Shown piece by piece: positions 11,207 to 23,240 of a stretch of 64,000 nucleotides of DNA. Position numbers and translations under genes: made by a program. Source of the DNA: Rhinopomastus cyanomelas (Eukaryota; Chordata; Aves; Bucerotiformes; Rhinopomastidae); assembly GCA_013400115.1 (NCBI GenBank), contig VXBP01001799.1:158451-222450 (forward strand). The letters are read 5' to 3'. The notes under the pieces were generated by a model, which was not told where the DNA came from, did not search any database, and saw only the letters and a list, made by a program, of their open reading frames with translations. Numbering within the stretch: position 1 is the stretch's first letter; each line of letters opens with the position of its first letter.

Positions 11207-11225
11207 GCCTTTTGGGAAGTGTAGT
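11207..11225 (-). promoter_or_regulatory. ACTACA-type THAP11/ZNF143 promoter motif
   Basis: The minus strand reads ACTACACTTCCCAAAAGGC, closely matching the long vertebrate core-promoter motif ACTACAnnTCCCAGnAnnC, bound by ZNF143 and THAP11/HCFC1. The ACTACA and TCCCA blocks and the terminal C are kept. This motif is typical of CpG-island promoters of housekeeping and cell-cycle genes and lies close to the start site. It points in the same direction as VRK1. Confidence 0.7.
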
Positions 11226-11309
11226 TCGGGCTGCCCGCGGAGGTAACGACCCGCTTGTCCCAGCAGGCACCGCGGCATGAGAGAGCAGGAGTTGGGGGGC
11301 TAGTTTGCG

Positions 11310-11998
11310 TTGAGAGGGAACATTTAAAGGCCGTCCGGTCCAACTCCCGTGCAACAGGCGGAGATATCTGCAGCGAGAGCAGGTTGTCCAGAGCGTCATC
11401 CAGCCCAACCCTGAATGTTTCCATGTATGGGGCCTGCACCACCATCCTGGGCAACCAGTGTTTCACCACCCTCATTGTAAAAGCTTCTTCCTTATATCCC
11501 ACCATCTTTCTTGTGGGCTCCCTTTGAGTACTGAAAATCTTCAATAAGGTCACCTTGGAGCTGCTGCTTTTCTCCAGGATAAGTAACCCCAACTCACTCA
11601 CCCTGGTCTTACAGCAGAGGTGCTCCAGCCCTTTGATCATTCCTGTGGCTCTCCTCTGGTGCTCCAGGTACTCCAGATAGAGTCTCACCAAAGGAGAGCA
11701 GAAAGGGAGAATGGGCTCCTTCATCCTGCTGGTCACACTTCTGCTGCTGCAACCCTCAGTATAACTGGCATTCTGGGATGCAAGGGCATGTTGTTTGCTC
11801 ATGTACAGCCTTTTGTCCACCAGAACCCCCAAGTTCTTCTCAGCAGAGCTTCCAATTACATCACCTGTGTTGATATCAAGGATTGCCACGACCCAGTTGT
11901 AGGACTCTACACTTGGCCTGTTGAACCTCATGAACTTGATGTAATCCCACTTCTCCAGCTTGTTCGGGTCTGTCTGAATGACATTCCATACCTCAGGT
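11310..11998 (-). mobile_element. Older CR1 LINE copy abutting the VRK1 promoter
   Basis: Minus-strand CR1 of a more diverged subfamily. The 3' UTR begins near 11310 with 'aaaggccgtccggtccaact' and lacks an 8-mer tail. The body contains LGVLVDKRLYMSKQHALA-like residues and 'ggcctgttgaacctcatgaa', the segment found in older CR1 subfamilies. The 5' end is truncated near 12000. The 3' end lies about 85 bases upstream of the ACTACA motif. A long open frame (12138 to 11035) runs through this CR1 into the CpG island and is not a gene. Confidence 0.85.
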
Positions 11999-11999
11999 A

Positions 12000-14305
12000 G
12001 TGCTTTAGGCCAAGTAAGTTTGGAAAGACTGTTGTTAGGATGATGCAACGTGGCAATAACCCCTGGCTGGGAAACAGGCCACCAGATGGCTGGGGGCTGG
12101 ATCTCGCAGCATTTCTCCATCTTGTGTGATGTGACCAAGCAAAACAGATCCTTCAGCTACCCCAGTACCAGCATCTGCAAATGACCTCATTACATACCAT
12201 TACTTAGCTAATGACTTTGCCTACTGTCCTACTCATCTGACAGACTTTTCCTGATTTTTACTACTGCGTTTGTGCAATGGCGCTTCTCCGTACTCTGAAA
12301 AACCCTTTTACTTATGCTTTGACAAAGCCAGTGTTTATTAGTCTTGATTGATTTTTTAACAGGTTTTGTGACAGTTAAATTGTTTTGAATGTACAAGAAC
12401 ATTTTTCAAAATTAGTAAACTTGCAAAGTGTTATGAAAAAGAACCCTTCCTTCTAAGGATCAGCATGGGTTTTCCTTCTTTCCTCTTCTGACACTTCTTC
12501 CTCTCCCTTCCAATCTCCTTTTCTTCAGGTCCAGGTCAAATCATACACCATTGGTTTACCTAGCAGGTCTTATCCATTTATCATTCAGTATCACTACTAC
12601 TTCTTTTGTCATCAGGTACAAATGTGTGCACACCCACACTTGCTCCTTCCGAGCTGTGAAGTGGGATACAGGCATGGAAGATTAAAGACAGGACATTTAG
12701 TAGAAGTACTAGGAAAATAAAAAGAAAATTGTTTTGTGTTGTTAATTTTGTAGGAGTTCTAACCTTTAAAAAATCATTGTGCTTTCATGAACACTTTCTT
12801 CACAAGATGCAGTTTACTAAATAGCTTAAATTACAGAACTATTATTCCATCGTATGGTCATCATGACAATACTCATATAAGAGCTTTCCTTGAAAACCTG
12901 GGCTACAATAGGAGTAACAGGTATGTAGACTTGAAATCCTAGGTACTCCTACACGTGTTCAAAAATGTAAACTGTTCTGAATGTTCCAAGGCATTACTGC
13001 TCATGGGAAAGACCTAAAGATTATTTGAAAGAAGTGGAAAACTGCTGTCCATAGTATTTAACATGCAGCACCACTATCTTTAACTTCACATTACTGGGAT
13101 CACGAAAACATTTTGACAGGCTGATATAGAAAAGAAAATGAAAATTTTAATACATTTTCCAGTCATTCCTTTCGTGAAAGACTGATCTGCAGCCTGGCAG
13201 TGTGAATGTAGACTTAACAATGAGGCTGTAACAGATGTAAAGTAAATTCTGCTATCCCATATAAAAGTTTGTGCAGAAATACTGTCTTTCTTGCCTGAAG
13301 AGAGAAACCTGCACCTCATTCTGTCTCTGATTTTAAATCTGTTGAGTAAATCATATGAATCAGTCCTTTTTAAAGGAAAAGGTACAGTTTCAACATAATT
13401 GTCCTATTTCTTCTAACAAAAACATAAGATTCTTCCTATAAAGTATCAGACCAGAACCATATGTTATCATATATGATGATTCCATATACTAAAGGGCTGG
13501 GACTGTGTTTAGTCAGCATGGATGCATTTGCTTTATATATCTACAGCTGGAGATTTTTCAAGACTCAACCAAATCCAAAGGGGCCACTACTTTTCTTAGA
13601 CGTTCCCTGTCAGTAATTTCACTAGGACTCAGAAAAGCGAGTATTGACCAACTAATAAAAGCACAGGATGGGCTTCTCATTATTATCCTTCACTGTAAGA
13701 GCAGTCCTGGAATGTGCTGACTATAACTCTCAAATATGCTTGAAGAATTATTTCAGATTTGATAGTTGTGTTTAATTTGTCTCAAGAGAAAGGACTTTTC
13801 ATCTTTTGCTATAAAGTTCTTTCATCTTAAATTAAACGGGCAAATCCAATCTATGTGTGTGCTAGGGGTACAGCTGTTAAGAAGAATTTAAATGCTTCTT
13901 TTAAATAGTAGTAAATATGCAACATATACTGTGGTACATAAGGAGTCAAACACATTCAGTTTAGCAGTGGGGATAAGAAGTACGACATTTTGAGTGTGGC
14001 TTGACAAGAATGCCTAAAGAGATTATGATCAAACCATGAATTCTTCTAAACTACCATCTCATCAACTGACCTAGATCAACCTTGAAAATGTTCAGAAGAC
14101 TGGTGAATCTCCAGAGTAAATGGAGAATAGCCATTTCACAAATGGGAGAGCCACGTGTACTCATCAGTCCCGCAAGACGTGCAAGTTACATCCTCATTAC
14201 TAGGAGAATATTAAGAATGTTCCTCAAAAGACTGAAAATAGCACAAAGAACATTTGAATCCTCCTACTTTATAAGGAAAAAAAAAAGGTTCCTAATGACT
14301 TAACC
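12000..14305. other. Intergenic sequence upstream of VRK1
   Basis: The first 130 bases past the CR1 could be further decayed CR1 but I cannot match them. The remainder is AT-rich, with small ORFs of fewer than 80 codons in all frames and no coding features. No RNA gene or repeat family is recognised. Confidence 0.5.
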
Positions 14306-14307
14306 TC

Positions 14308-14415
14308 AATATTTCATTCTATAGTAAGAAAAGTGGGGCATAGATTGATTAAAATATTTGCTTAAGGTCTTCAGGGATTATTAGACAAGGTCAAAGATTA
14401 AGACCAAGTGTCTTC
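14308..14415 (+). repeat. Probable MIR (CORE-SINE) relic
   Basis: Weak but ordered similarity to the MIR core and 3' part: a 'gtaagaaaagtggggca' block, then 'attaaaatatttgcttaaggtc' (compare the MIR 'gttaagtaacttgcccaaggtc'), then 'agaccaagtgtcttcag'. Ancient MIRs are present at low copy in birds. Boundaries are uncertain. Confidence 0.45.
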
Positions 14416-16075
14416 AGTGGGTTCAGTTTGTTCAGTTTTCTCATGAGGCTGGGCTGCAACGCAGGAATGCATGAATCATAGAATGTGAGCGTTTCAGTAA
14501 AAATACCGAATGAGAGGATGTCAGACATCTGCAGGTAGTGCGACCGCATGTTATACTTCAGTTAGGCTCTTACACTTTAGCATGGTATTTTTTTCAAGTT
14601 GTGGTTCATGGACTAAACATCTACAAGATATCAGAAGGCAGTACTGGAGCAAATGATGCCCATATTGTTTTCCGCATACAGATGCAAGTGAGCAAGCAAC
14701 AATCTAGAAATGTCAAAGTAATATATTTCCCTTAAGCTTTATTCTTAAAAATTGTAGCCATAAAACCTTGCGAGACCGTTGTTTATTTCCTTATAAAAAA
14801 TTAAATGACCTTTGGATTTAAAAAACCTGGATTTAAATGATGCAGAGATATTTTTCACATTATGTTGTACACATTTCCAGTCTTGTAAAAATTATAAAAT
14901 CAAAGGCGTCAGAACTCTAGCAGGTGTTTCCTTCTTGCAGTCTTTTTCATTTTTCTACTTTATAAAAGGAGAAAAGCCCTTATACATTTGACAGACACCT
15001 TGCCATACTATACACAGTGCTTTAAAAAAGTAAAAATTCCGAGTTAAGTAAAAAACACAAAAAACAACTGGAAGTTCCAAAATTAATGGAGAGGCTGAAC
15101 CACCATGAATGCTTGGTAAGTTTACATATACACTGCAGTCTGCCATCCTAAATGGGGTTTAAGGACTGCAGATGGGAACAGACATCAGAGATTACTGTTA
15201 CTAATAATCCTCACTCTTGAACTTATAGATAGACCCACAAATTTTACCAAAACCCTAGTGATCAGAAGCCACGAACAGTTTTAGATGGAACAGTGGTATA
15301 ATCATGTTCCATGAAGCAGGTTGTGACTCAGTAGCCTTGCGTGCCTACAGTGTACCTGCTGCAGTGCACCAAGAATTCCACTTCCCAGCACATCCATGAG
15401 TCATCCTGCAACGTGAGTACACTGACACAGGGAAGCAATGTGGTTACTGCAAACTTTTTTTCCTTTTTGTTCTCATTCATATTTCACATACTCATACATT
15501 CCACTCAGTGGAAAGATGTGTACAAATTAAGTTAAGGGTGTGAGGTTTTTTCCCTAATGTACTTTTATTAAACTTTAAGAGGGTGATCACTAATCTCATA
15601 GAATAGCAGCATGGCTCTCTGGAGTTGTCTTTGTGTATCCATTAATACACATTTTTAGAGCTTTTAAGATGATCTGTGTGGTAACCCCAGAGTTTGTGTG
15701 TGTTTTAGGAGGCCAGTACAACATCTTATCATGTCTGAGTGCTTTTAAAAGTTTGCTTGGAACAAAATTGGTTTTTTCTACATGTTTAAGACTTTTCCAG
15801 GTGTCTTAGCAAGTTACACATATTCTTGTATTTGAGTAAATGGGAATTGGCTTTTTGTTTATTAAATCTTTCAGGATGCAGTGAATAAGAAACCAGAGAG
15901 AATTAACTATTACTTTGAATATTTGATCCATTTGATGAGACAGCTTTTCACAGTTACTGCAAGTCTGTCTAGAAAATTACATGAGATAAGGCTGCCACCT
16001 AAGATCTTTTCAACGAGGTTTCATAGTGGGATCAAGTTTCTAAAATACTTAATAAATATTGGCAAATAAAAATTT
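14416..16075. other. Intergenic, nothing recognised
   Basis: AT-rich with ORFs no longer than 65 codons. No repeat family or RNA gene was identified by eye. Confidence 0.5.
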
Positions 16076-16078
16076 ACT

Positions 16079-16190
16079 TATTTTTACAAATGAAGAATTA
16101 GACAGAGATGCTGAGTGAAGTTCTCTTAGCTTGACCTGATGAAGGAAATTTTTAATGAATGTCAAAGTAAAACCTGGATTTCTTCACTGT
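16079..16190 (+). repeat. Possible MIR (CORE-SINE) relic
   Basis: The segment 'ttttacaaatgaagaattag' resembles the MIR core 'ttttacagatgaggaaactg'. A degenerate 'ttctcttagcttgacctga' and 'gtcaaagtaaaacctggatt' follow in the positions expected for the MIR 3' half. The similarity is low and could be chance. Confidence 0.35.
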
Positions 16191-19100
16191 TTAAAACATT
16201 AAACATTAAGATGCTGAAGCAGGAGCGCTCTTTGTAAATCTTGCAGCTTTTTGAAAATATCCTCTTTATTCATTCCCCATGTTAAGCAGTTGGATAGTTA
16301 GATGAAGGATTAGAATACAGAGAAGAAACAGTCAAAACTGTACAGATAACTGCCAAATAATTTAATGGAAAATGGATGGCAAACTAGAAGAATTAATGAA
16401 AGTGCTGTTGAGAAAGCGCTACAGAGTCAGATACATTCAAAGTTTCACTTTTTTTCTGGAAGTTTTATGATGCTGACAAACGTGATTTGAAGCTCTCTAA
16501 GGGAATTGTTTTAAATAACTTGGAGCTTCTAAGGCTAGTTTGTTTGAACTGCATTAAATTAATCCAAATTAAAGGTCTTTCATGAGTTTCTAAAGGGTTT
16601 GTATGTTTTCTTTGGTCAAGGTCCAAACTCATATGCATGGACATTTTTTTCTGCTAAAAAATTTACTGTTTCGGGTATGAAGCGTCTTCACCCATCTTAG
16701 AAGCTGTATTTATAGGTATGCGTACATTTTATCTGGTGAGCACTGGATAGTCTATGCTCTAGATACATTCACATCCACACAGACAACAGTACAGGAAGTC
16801 TTAACTATAACGATATAAAGAACTTCTGTTTATCATCAAACAATTCCTAGATCCCATTACATGTGAAAGAATTATTATCTGTCCTGTTGCAGTACAATGC
16901 GTTTTCCTATAATGGAATTTTTTTTTACTCTGCAAATTTATTTTGGTATTAAAAGGTTCCACTTTATAATGTCTATGGTTCAATCAGTGATCTAAAAGGC
17001 ACTTAAAAGCTTTGAACAAGATACATAAAATGCTTTTATTGCAAAAGCTTTGCTGTATCTACCAATTTTACCATTGATCTCATTCCATGTAAGGCAGTAC
17101 TGGAAGCTGCCCATGCTGTATAAAATCACATGGTGGCTTTTGATCTCCAGCTGGTGATTAAAGCACATTATGGAGGTTTGAAATTTTCTCGTGGTCATTA
17201 GCATACCTCGAAACACTTCTCTGCCAAATAGCACACTACTAAGAAATCTGGAATCTATAAACTTATTTACCTTCCTTTGTGACTCAGGATACAGATCTCT
17301 TGAATGAGGTGAACTTACCCTTAGCAGTAGACTTACTGGTCAAAAGGTGATTTCTTGAGGTGATTAAGCTCTATCAGAAGGCAAGGAAGAGTTTTATGTA
17401 TTTATATACCTTTTGAAACAAGTAGGCAGACTTCTGAACTTTGCCAGACCTTGTGTAGTTATTCCCTATCTACAGCTCCATATTTTCCACTGCTAAATTA
17501 TGTTACCATCACTTCTGAGGTCACTAGGCTGTGGTAGGTTTGTCCACAGCAGAGTTTTAAACAGTGCAGCTTTAACTCCATTCCTTGTAAATAGCAAAAA
17601 AATATAATCTTTACTCACAGTTTTTGGAACCTTTTATTTGCAGTGGGAAGAATAAAGAACCATCATGTATCTGTTACTATCTCTAGCAATCTCTTTTGGG
17701 GTTTCCTTTTGTAGAACATAAATAAGGATGTCAGCTTTTTATATTAATATTTCACAATATTGTGCATATTTTAAATGTATTTTTGCCACCTATGTCTTGC
17801 TAGCTAGCAAAGTTTACTGAGTGTTATCAGATACAGAGGAACACAGCATGTGTTGAAAGGCATTGCAGTCAGTAAATACCAAATAAATTCCAAAGCTTTC
17901 TCTTAGTTGTTCTGCCTTGTCCCCTCACTCCCAAAAATAGAACAAACGTAGGTAACCTGGTTTCTAGCAAGTCAGCAGTTACAGGTTTTTTAAAGGAAAC
18001 AAAATCTGGGTCAGGAGAAGATTATTGGCCAGAAATGAATGTTCCAAGTGTAAGGGAGACTTTTGACAGGACAGTAAAACTTGTGGAAGAGATGGGCAAG
18101 CAGAACACCAAGGATAGCAGGTATTTACAGACCTGTGGCAATGCAGCTTGAATTATTCGAGTCTAGAAGATAACAGATTCCCATCTCTGCTTTTAACTAG
18201 CAGTTTGACTAATGCTTGGAGAGCAAGTAGAACTACACAGATATAGTACTAAAAATCCACCATACAGGTAACATTTTTATTTCTAAGCAACACCCTAAAC
18301 CACTTAGGATCTTTTATAAGGTTGGACACAGCAGGTTTTATCCATGGGACTTAGTGTTCAGGGAAAGAAAAAAAAATAATGAAATGCAACAGACGTTGCA
18401 TCGAAAGTTAGTCAGCGGTCATATAAATAGTTATGTCATGGATTCATTTGAGAAAGTAGAACAGGTAAAAGTAATTGACTGTTTCCTTGGGACAAGGTAC
18501 CATACAATGAAAATAAGAAAATAAACCATTATGTTTCATTAAAATGCACACTTCCCTGTCTCAAGGTGAGCTTTGTTGTCCAGAACTGGCTGTCTATAGA
18601 AGAAAATGTACTTACAGCTGCTCTTCTGTACTTGAGCAGAGCATGGAATCCTGCCCATCAGGCCACATTGTTTTGGCATTCATGACCATGCTAATCCACA
18701 TAAAACTTACATGATGTAACAAAACACATGATTTGCATCTGAGACTGGCTTTCTTCAGTCTCAAATGACACTAAGAAAAATACTACCACTAGGTGTCTCT
18801 TAGATTTCCTTATATTTCAAGGTAAGATCAAGAAATATTCAACAAAATTTAACAAAAATACAGTTAATTATCACTGCTGCTCCCTCCTTTGGTAAACCAG
18901 CACACCCTGAATCTGATCATATGCATTGTTGTAATCAAGCTGTCAGTCAGATTTTGAAATATATTAATGTTGACATAATTACAGCAGAATCCCTACAGCC
19001 ATCAAGAACATAGGTATGGCCAGATAGATTATTGTGTTACAAAATGTGATTTGTCAAAAAAAAGGTTGATGCTTCTGTGCAAAAATTAAAGAAACACTAA

Positions 19101-20757
19101 AGTCCTAATGCATTTACCCTGCATATATGTTGTATAAGGTGGAATGTCAAGAGCTAAAATAACTGCCTGCCCACTGAGTAATTCCACTTGTTCTTTTTGT
19201 GCTTCAAACGCATAAATGTTGTCCTTGTAACTTGTATTTTTCTTTAAAAATCTATAACATTAGCTTGCTTAATTTGAATCACTTGCATGGAAGATTGTTT
19301 TTGTTTATGGCAAAAGATTTAGAGAAAACAGTCAGTGGAGAAATGGGATGCCAGAGAAAGAGTTGGGCTCGTGTTGAAACTCCTCTTGAGACAATCCCAT
19401 CTATGGAAAGCCACAAAACTCGTGGGCTGTTTGATTAGCATTTGCAAACAGCTCGTGATAAGACATCTATTGTACATGCTGACAGCTTTTTCAAAAATTT
19501 CATGTGCCTGCTTTTTGCTGGATGGTGGAGAGCGTATTTTTATGTTAACAGTTCAAAATATATGAGATGCATGTGGAGGTGGAAGGCTCTTTAGATGGAA
19601 ACCCATCTGTCAGCAATTACAAGAGTCCTCTGAATACATCCAATACAAACTTCAGTCTGGCTCAGGTGAGTATTAGTCAGGCACAGTCTCCCTCACTTTT
19701 AGGACAGCAGTTTATCTTTTAACTGAGAAGGTAATTTTTACTATCTGATGACTGTTTCATGGCCTCTGTGGATGAGTTTGGAGACCCCAGCCTGGTTTTA
19801 TGTAGACAGATGTCTCCCTTCACAAAAACAACTGTCACAATTGGCAGTAGTTGTCACACATGCTGGCAGCGGCACAGGCTCAGGATGAATGAATGGGAGG
19901 CAGGAGAGTGGCCTTGATATGAGGAAGCCACTGAAGTCAGGAGGTGTTTGCAATACCATTGTCAGTGCTGCATTTGCATCGTGCAGTACACATCTTTTAT
20001 GTGACCGGTGCTCTTTGCTTTAAATCCACTTTATAGACAGTTACTCCAAGATAACTTGATCTAAATGTGTCTGGATGACTTCAGACAATCTCTTGTCTTA
20101 TAGCAAATTAATAATTCATTTCTTCCTTTCCAATGGTGGATGAGGAAAACTGCAAACACAATTTTCACTGGAGGGATATGCAAAGCTTTTAAAAAGTTAC
20201 AGAAATGACATGGAGCTTCACACATAATCCCAGCACTTTTCTACACTCGACCTGAGGAGATGCACTGTAACTGTGTGCTCCCTCTCTCCATCTTCATTCT
20301 CTCCTCGGGGTCTCATTTGCTTATTTTCCATATAGCTGGTACTGGCCCTGTTATTCAGAGAACTACTTTTTTTCTTGAGTATTAGCTCAGCTCCTAAGAC
20401 CTCTGTTTATAAGATCTGTTTTTTCTTGTTGAGTTGCTGTATTTTCATGCAGACATCTGTTGAAAGCATTGAATTAATTAATGTAGTAACAGCAACTAAG
20501 AAAACATGATTAATCAGCTTTGGCCTCTGCCACTGTGAACTTACCAGGGCACTGAGAGAAGATGTATGGAATATGACGGGCTCAGTGTTTAATGATTTGT
20601 TCATGGAGAATAGGTTGAATTTCTTTCTTGCTCTTTCTTGCCATCACCTCCTACCATCCCTGCACAAATTTGAACCTGGCTTCATCCTCACATGCAAAAG
20701 ATGACCTTGCATATCTCACAGTGAAGGTGGTAAGTTCTGCATTCCCAGCAAGCATAT
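16191..20757. other. Intergenic, no recognised gene
   Basis: AT-rich DNA with short chance ORFs only (up to 80 codons near 17.0-17.2 kb minus and 19.2-19.4 kb plus). No CR1, microsatellite or RNA gene was recognised. The block 19560-19680 is more GC-balanced and ends in CAGGTGAG, which resembles a splice donor, but I see no coding frame to go with it. Confidence 0.5.
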
Positions 20758-20805
20758 CCAGATCATCTATGAAGATCCTCTTTAACATCTTCATAGATGA
20801 TCTGG
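20758..20805. repeat. Perfect 19-bp inverted repeat at CR1 5' junction
   Basis: The left arm 20758-20776 (CCAGATCATCTATGAAGAT) is the exact reverse complement of the right arm 20787-20805, separated by a 10-base spacer. The right arm is ordinary CR1 coding sequence (IDDL region). The left arm is an inverted copy of it placed at the 5' end of the CR1 insertion, suggesting a small foldback made at the end of target-primed reverse transcription. Confidence 0.95.
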
Positions 20806-21250
20806 ATGAGGGCATTGAGTCAGTCATCAGCAAGTTTGCAGATGACACAAAGCTGGGGGCTGATGTGGCTGGGTTGGAGGGCAGAAGGGCTCTGCAGCGG
20901 GACCTCGACCGCCTGGACAGATGGGCAGAGTCCAGCGGGATGGCGTTCAATAAGTCCAAGTGCCGGGTGCTGCACTTTGGCCACAACAATCCCATGCAGA
21001 GCTACAGGCTGGGGTCGGAGTGACTGGAGAGCAGCCAAACAGAAAGGGACCTGGGGGTGCTGATTGATACCTGCCTGAACATGAGCCAGCNGGGAGGTGG
21101 TGGAGTCACCAACTGGAGCTGTTCATGGCAGGATTGGACGTGGCACTTGGTGCCATGGTCTAGCCTTGAGCTGTGTGGTGACAGGTTGGACTTGATGATC
21201 TATGAGGTCTCTTCCGACCTTGGTAATACTGTGATACTGTGATACTGTGA
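20776..21250 (+). mobile_element. CR1 LINE with internal sequence missing at an n
   Basis: Plus-strand CR1. The left part covers the IDDLDEG and FADDTKLG segments through the LHFGHNNP-like region and reaches 'aacatgagccagc' at 21090. The right part resumes at 'gggaggtggtggagtcacc', which is 3'-UTR-proximal, and ends in ATACTGTG-type 8-mers (21225-21250). In an ordinary CR1 several hundred bases separate these parts, and the jump falls exactly at the single n at 21091. A stop codon lies just after the shared frame near 21022. The sibling with the same tail type is the copy at 41021-41436. Confidence 0.93.
21091..21091. other. Unresolved base (n), probable collapsed gap
   Basis: The only non-ACGT character noticed in the window. 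It sits exactly where two non-adjacent CR1 segments meet, which suggests an assembly gap closed to one base rather than a true ambiguous base. Confidence 0.75.
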
Positions 21251-22973
21251 AGCTGACTGCTTTTGAACAGAAGATGCCAAACTTTGTACTTCCCTGTTGC
21301 CTATAGCTCATAATCAGTTGAAACATGCTAGGAGGGAGGTGTTTATCATCTATTGTTGAAACAGCTGTTTTTTTCAGCAAAGACATGGCTTTGAAGATAT
21401 TTAAATGGTATTAAGCCTACCGCAATGATATAAATAAAGAATCGAGTTCAGCAGTTTTTGTGACACCATATACTGACAATATTCTAAACTGTCCACTAAA
21501 CAATTTTCATTCTCCATGGAATATCGGCACACCAACTGCAATATTTCTATCTGTGTTCTTTTACTTGCTCATAATCAAATTGCAGCCATCAACCTTTTCA
21601 TTTAGAACTACTTGCTCCAAAAAGTAAGCACAACCATTTGAAACAATTTTGTAGCTATCTCAGATGTAATGTAAGTTTTAAATTATCGAATTGTAAGGCT
21701 GCCACCTCGTAAACATATTATAGTGTATATTGGTCTATTTTGGTGAACAGCTGAATAATAATGCACTTTAAAAACAGTTTGAGATGCATCTTCTAAGATA
21801 TAAAGCAGGGAGGATGACTAATATGAGAACATGGCATTTCACAGCAAACCTAATGAAAGCTTGTGAAAACTACAGTGTCTCATCACCACACTGGCTACAT
21901 TGGCTGAAATATAGTCAGTCAGTACTATACTGACTGCTAGAAAGTCTGTAAGTACAAAGCATTCCATCTCTCCCGATGAGTGTGTCAGAGCTGGGCCAAA
22001 ACTGGTGAGGGAAAGAGTAAAAATCTTCCCGTTTCATTAATTTTGTATAACTTATTCTTGAATATTTGTTACAATTGTGTCCCATCTCCTTGACCAGTGT
22101 AAACTTTGCTTTTCCTTCCTTTTCAAAGGGTCTTTTGAGAATGACCATTAAAATAATAGCATATTTTTAATACATAATTTATCGGCAGAACTCCAAAGTA
22201 GAGAGTGATTTGCCTGCATTTCTAGTTCAGAAAACTCAAGAGGGTACAACTGTTTTAAAAAGGACTGGATTGCCTCATCAGGTGTTTTCTACTTCTTCAA
22301 AGTAGAAAATGTCTCTTAAGTATTTGCTGCTTGCGTGGATTTACCTTGGTAACACATGAGCTGGCCTCCTAGGCAGAAGTATGGGTCTGCCTGGCTCAGC
22401 CATTAAGTCATCTGACCTGTCTGCTCGACTCTGCATGCGGAGAGAGATGAAGTAGCCCAAAGTGCGCACAACATTCCTCTGTCCTGCTTTTACAGACTGT
22501 TACTCCAACGTTCATTCTGGAATGAAAAACTCCCTGTAGCCAATGCTTGCTGTGGACCTATTCAATGTGGACAGTACATGGCTCCTAATTCCTAATCAAG
22601 GCACCATGACATGGTGCTCAGCACAGAGGACCAACACACCCACGTGTTCCAGAAAGCAAAAGTCCACATAATATGAAGATAAATCCTATATACTGATATC
22701 TTTGTGCGGCAGTACGGATTTAGCACAAAATGCAATTGTATAATGACTCTTTATGTGCCATATGACAGAAGGAAACGCTACGTGTGCGAATGCAAGAAAA
22801 TTCCATAAGAAGAATTGAAAGAGGAATTTGGATGCCTGGAAGTTTGTCATTTCTGTATGCAATTGGCCAAATTAAATACATAACCTTATTTCTAGATTGC
22901 CAGAGGTTCAGTTGTAAATACTAGAAATATTATGTCATCCTAGAATGATAAAATGTCATGGAAGGAAGAAGTA
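21251..22973. other. Intergenic, nothing recognised
   Basis: AT-rich unique sequence with only short chance ORFs. No repeat family, RNA gene or regulatory site can be supported. Confidence 0.5.
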
Positions 22974-23240
22974 GATCATAGGATCATAGGATGTTAGGGG
23001 TTGGAAGGGACCCAAGAGATCATCGAGTCCAACCCCCCTGCCGGAGCAGGACAAAACTATCTAACACAGATCACAGAGGAACGCATCCAGGCGGGCCTTG
23101 AAAGTCCCCAGAGAAGGAGACTCCACGACCTCCCTGGGGAGCCTGTTCCAGCGCTCCGTGACCCTCACAGTAAAGAAGTTCCCCCTTGTGTGGAGGCGGA
23201 ACCTCCTCTGCTGCAACTTACACCCATTGCTCCTTGTCCT
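22974..23240 (-). mobile_element. CR1 LINE 3' end fragment
   Basis: Minus-strand CR1 3' end. Tandem 'atcatagg' units sit at 22975-22990, then 'ttggaagggacccaagagat' and 'ggagactccacgacctccct'. It is 5'-truncated near 23240. It is GC-richer and retains more CpGs than most copies here (for example 'catcgagtcc' and 'gcgctccgtg'), which suggests a relatively young insertion. Confidence 0.92.

Larger units (their letters stand above)
10760..11300 (-). promoter_or_regulatory. VRK1: VRK1 CpG-island promoter and noncoding first exon
   Basis: A sharply GC- and CpG-rich block in AT-rich surroundings, 3.7-4.3 kb upstream of the VRK1 start codon on the gene's strand, as expected for a housekeeping, cell-cycle kinase. 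On the minus strand the order is ACTACA-type motif (11225-11207), CCAAT box (11166-11162), then about 400 bases of GC-rich DNA. There is no TATA box. Possible first-exon donors are CTGGAG|GTGGGC (exon end 11142), GGGAG|GTATTT (11043, weak) and GGGCAG|GTGGGT (10772, the strongest). I cannot decide between them. ORFs of 140-214 codons inside the island, in several frames, are composition artefacts. Confidence 0.75.

Noticed and set aside
10764..11408. ORFs of 214, 140 and 90 codons in the CpG island
   Set aside because: They lie in several frames and on both strands of GC-rich DNA and have no motifs. They are composition artefacts.
11035..12138. A 367-codon minus-strand ORF upstream of VRK1
   Set aside because: It runs through an old CR1 (ORF2-derived residues such as EKNLGVLVDK) and then into the GC-rich promoter island, where stops are rare. 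It is not a host gene.
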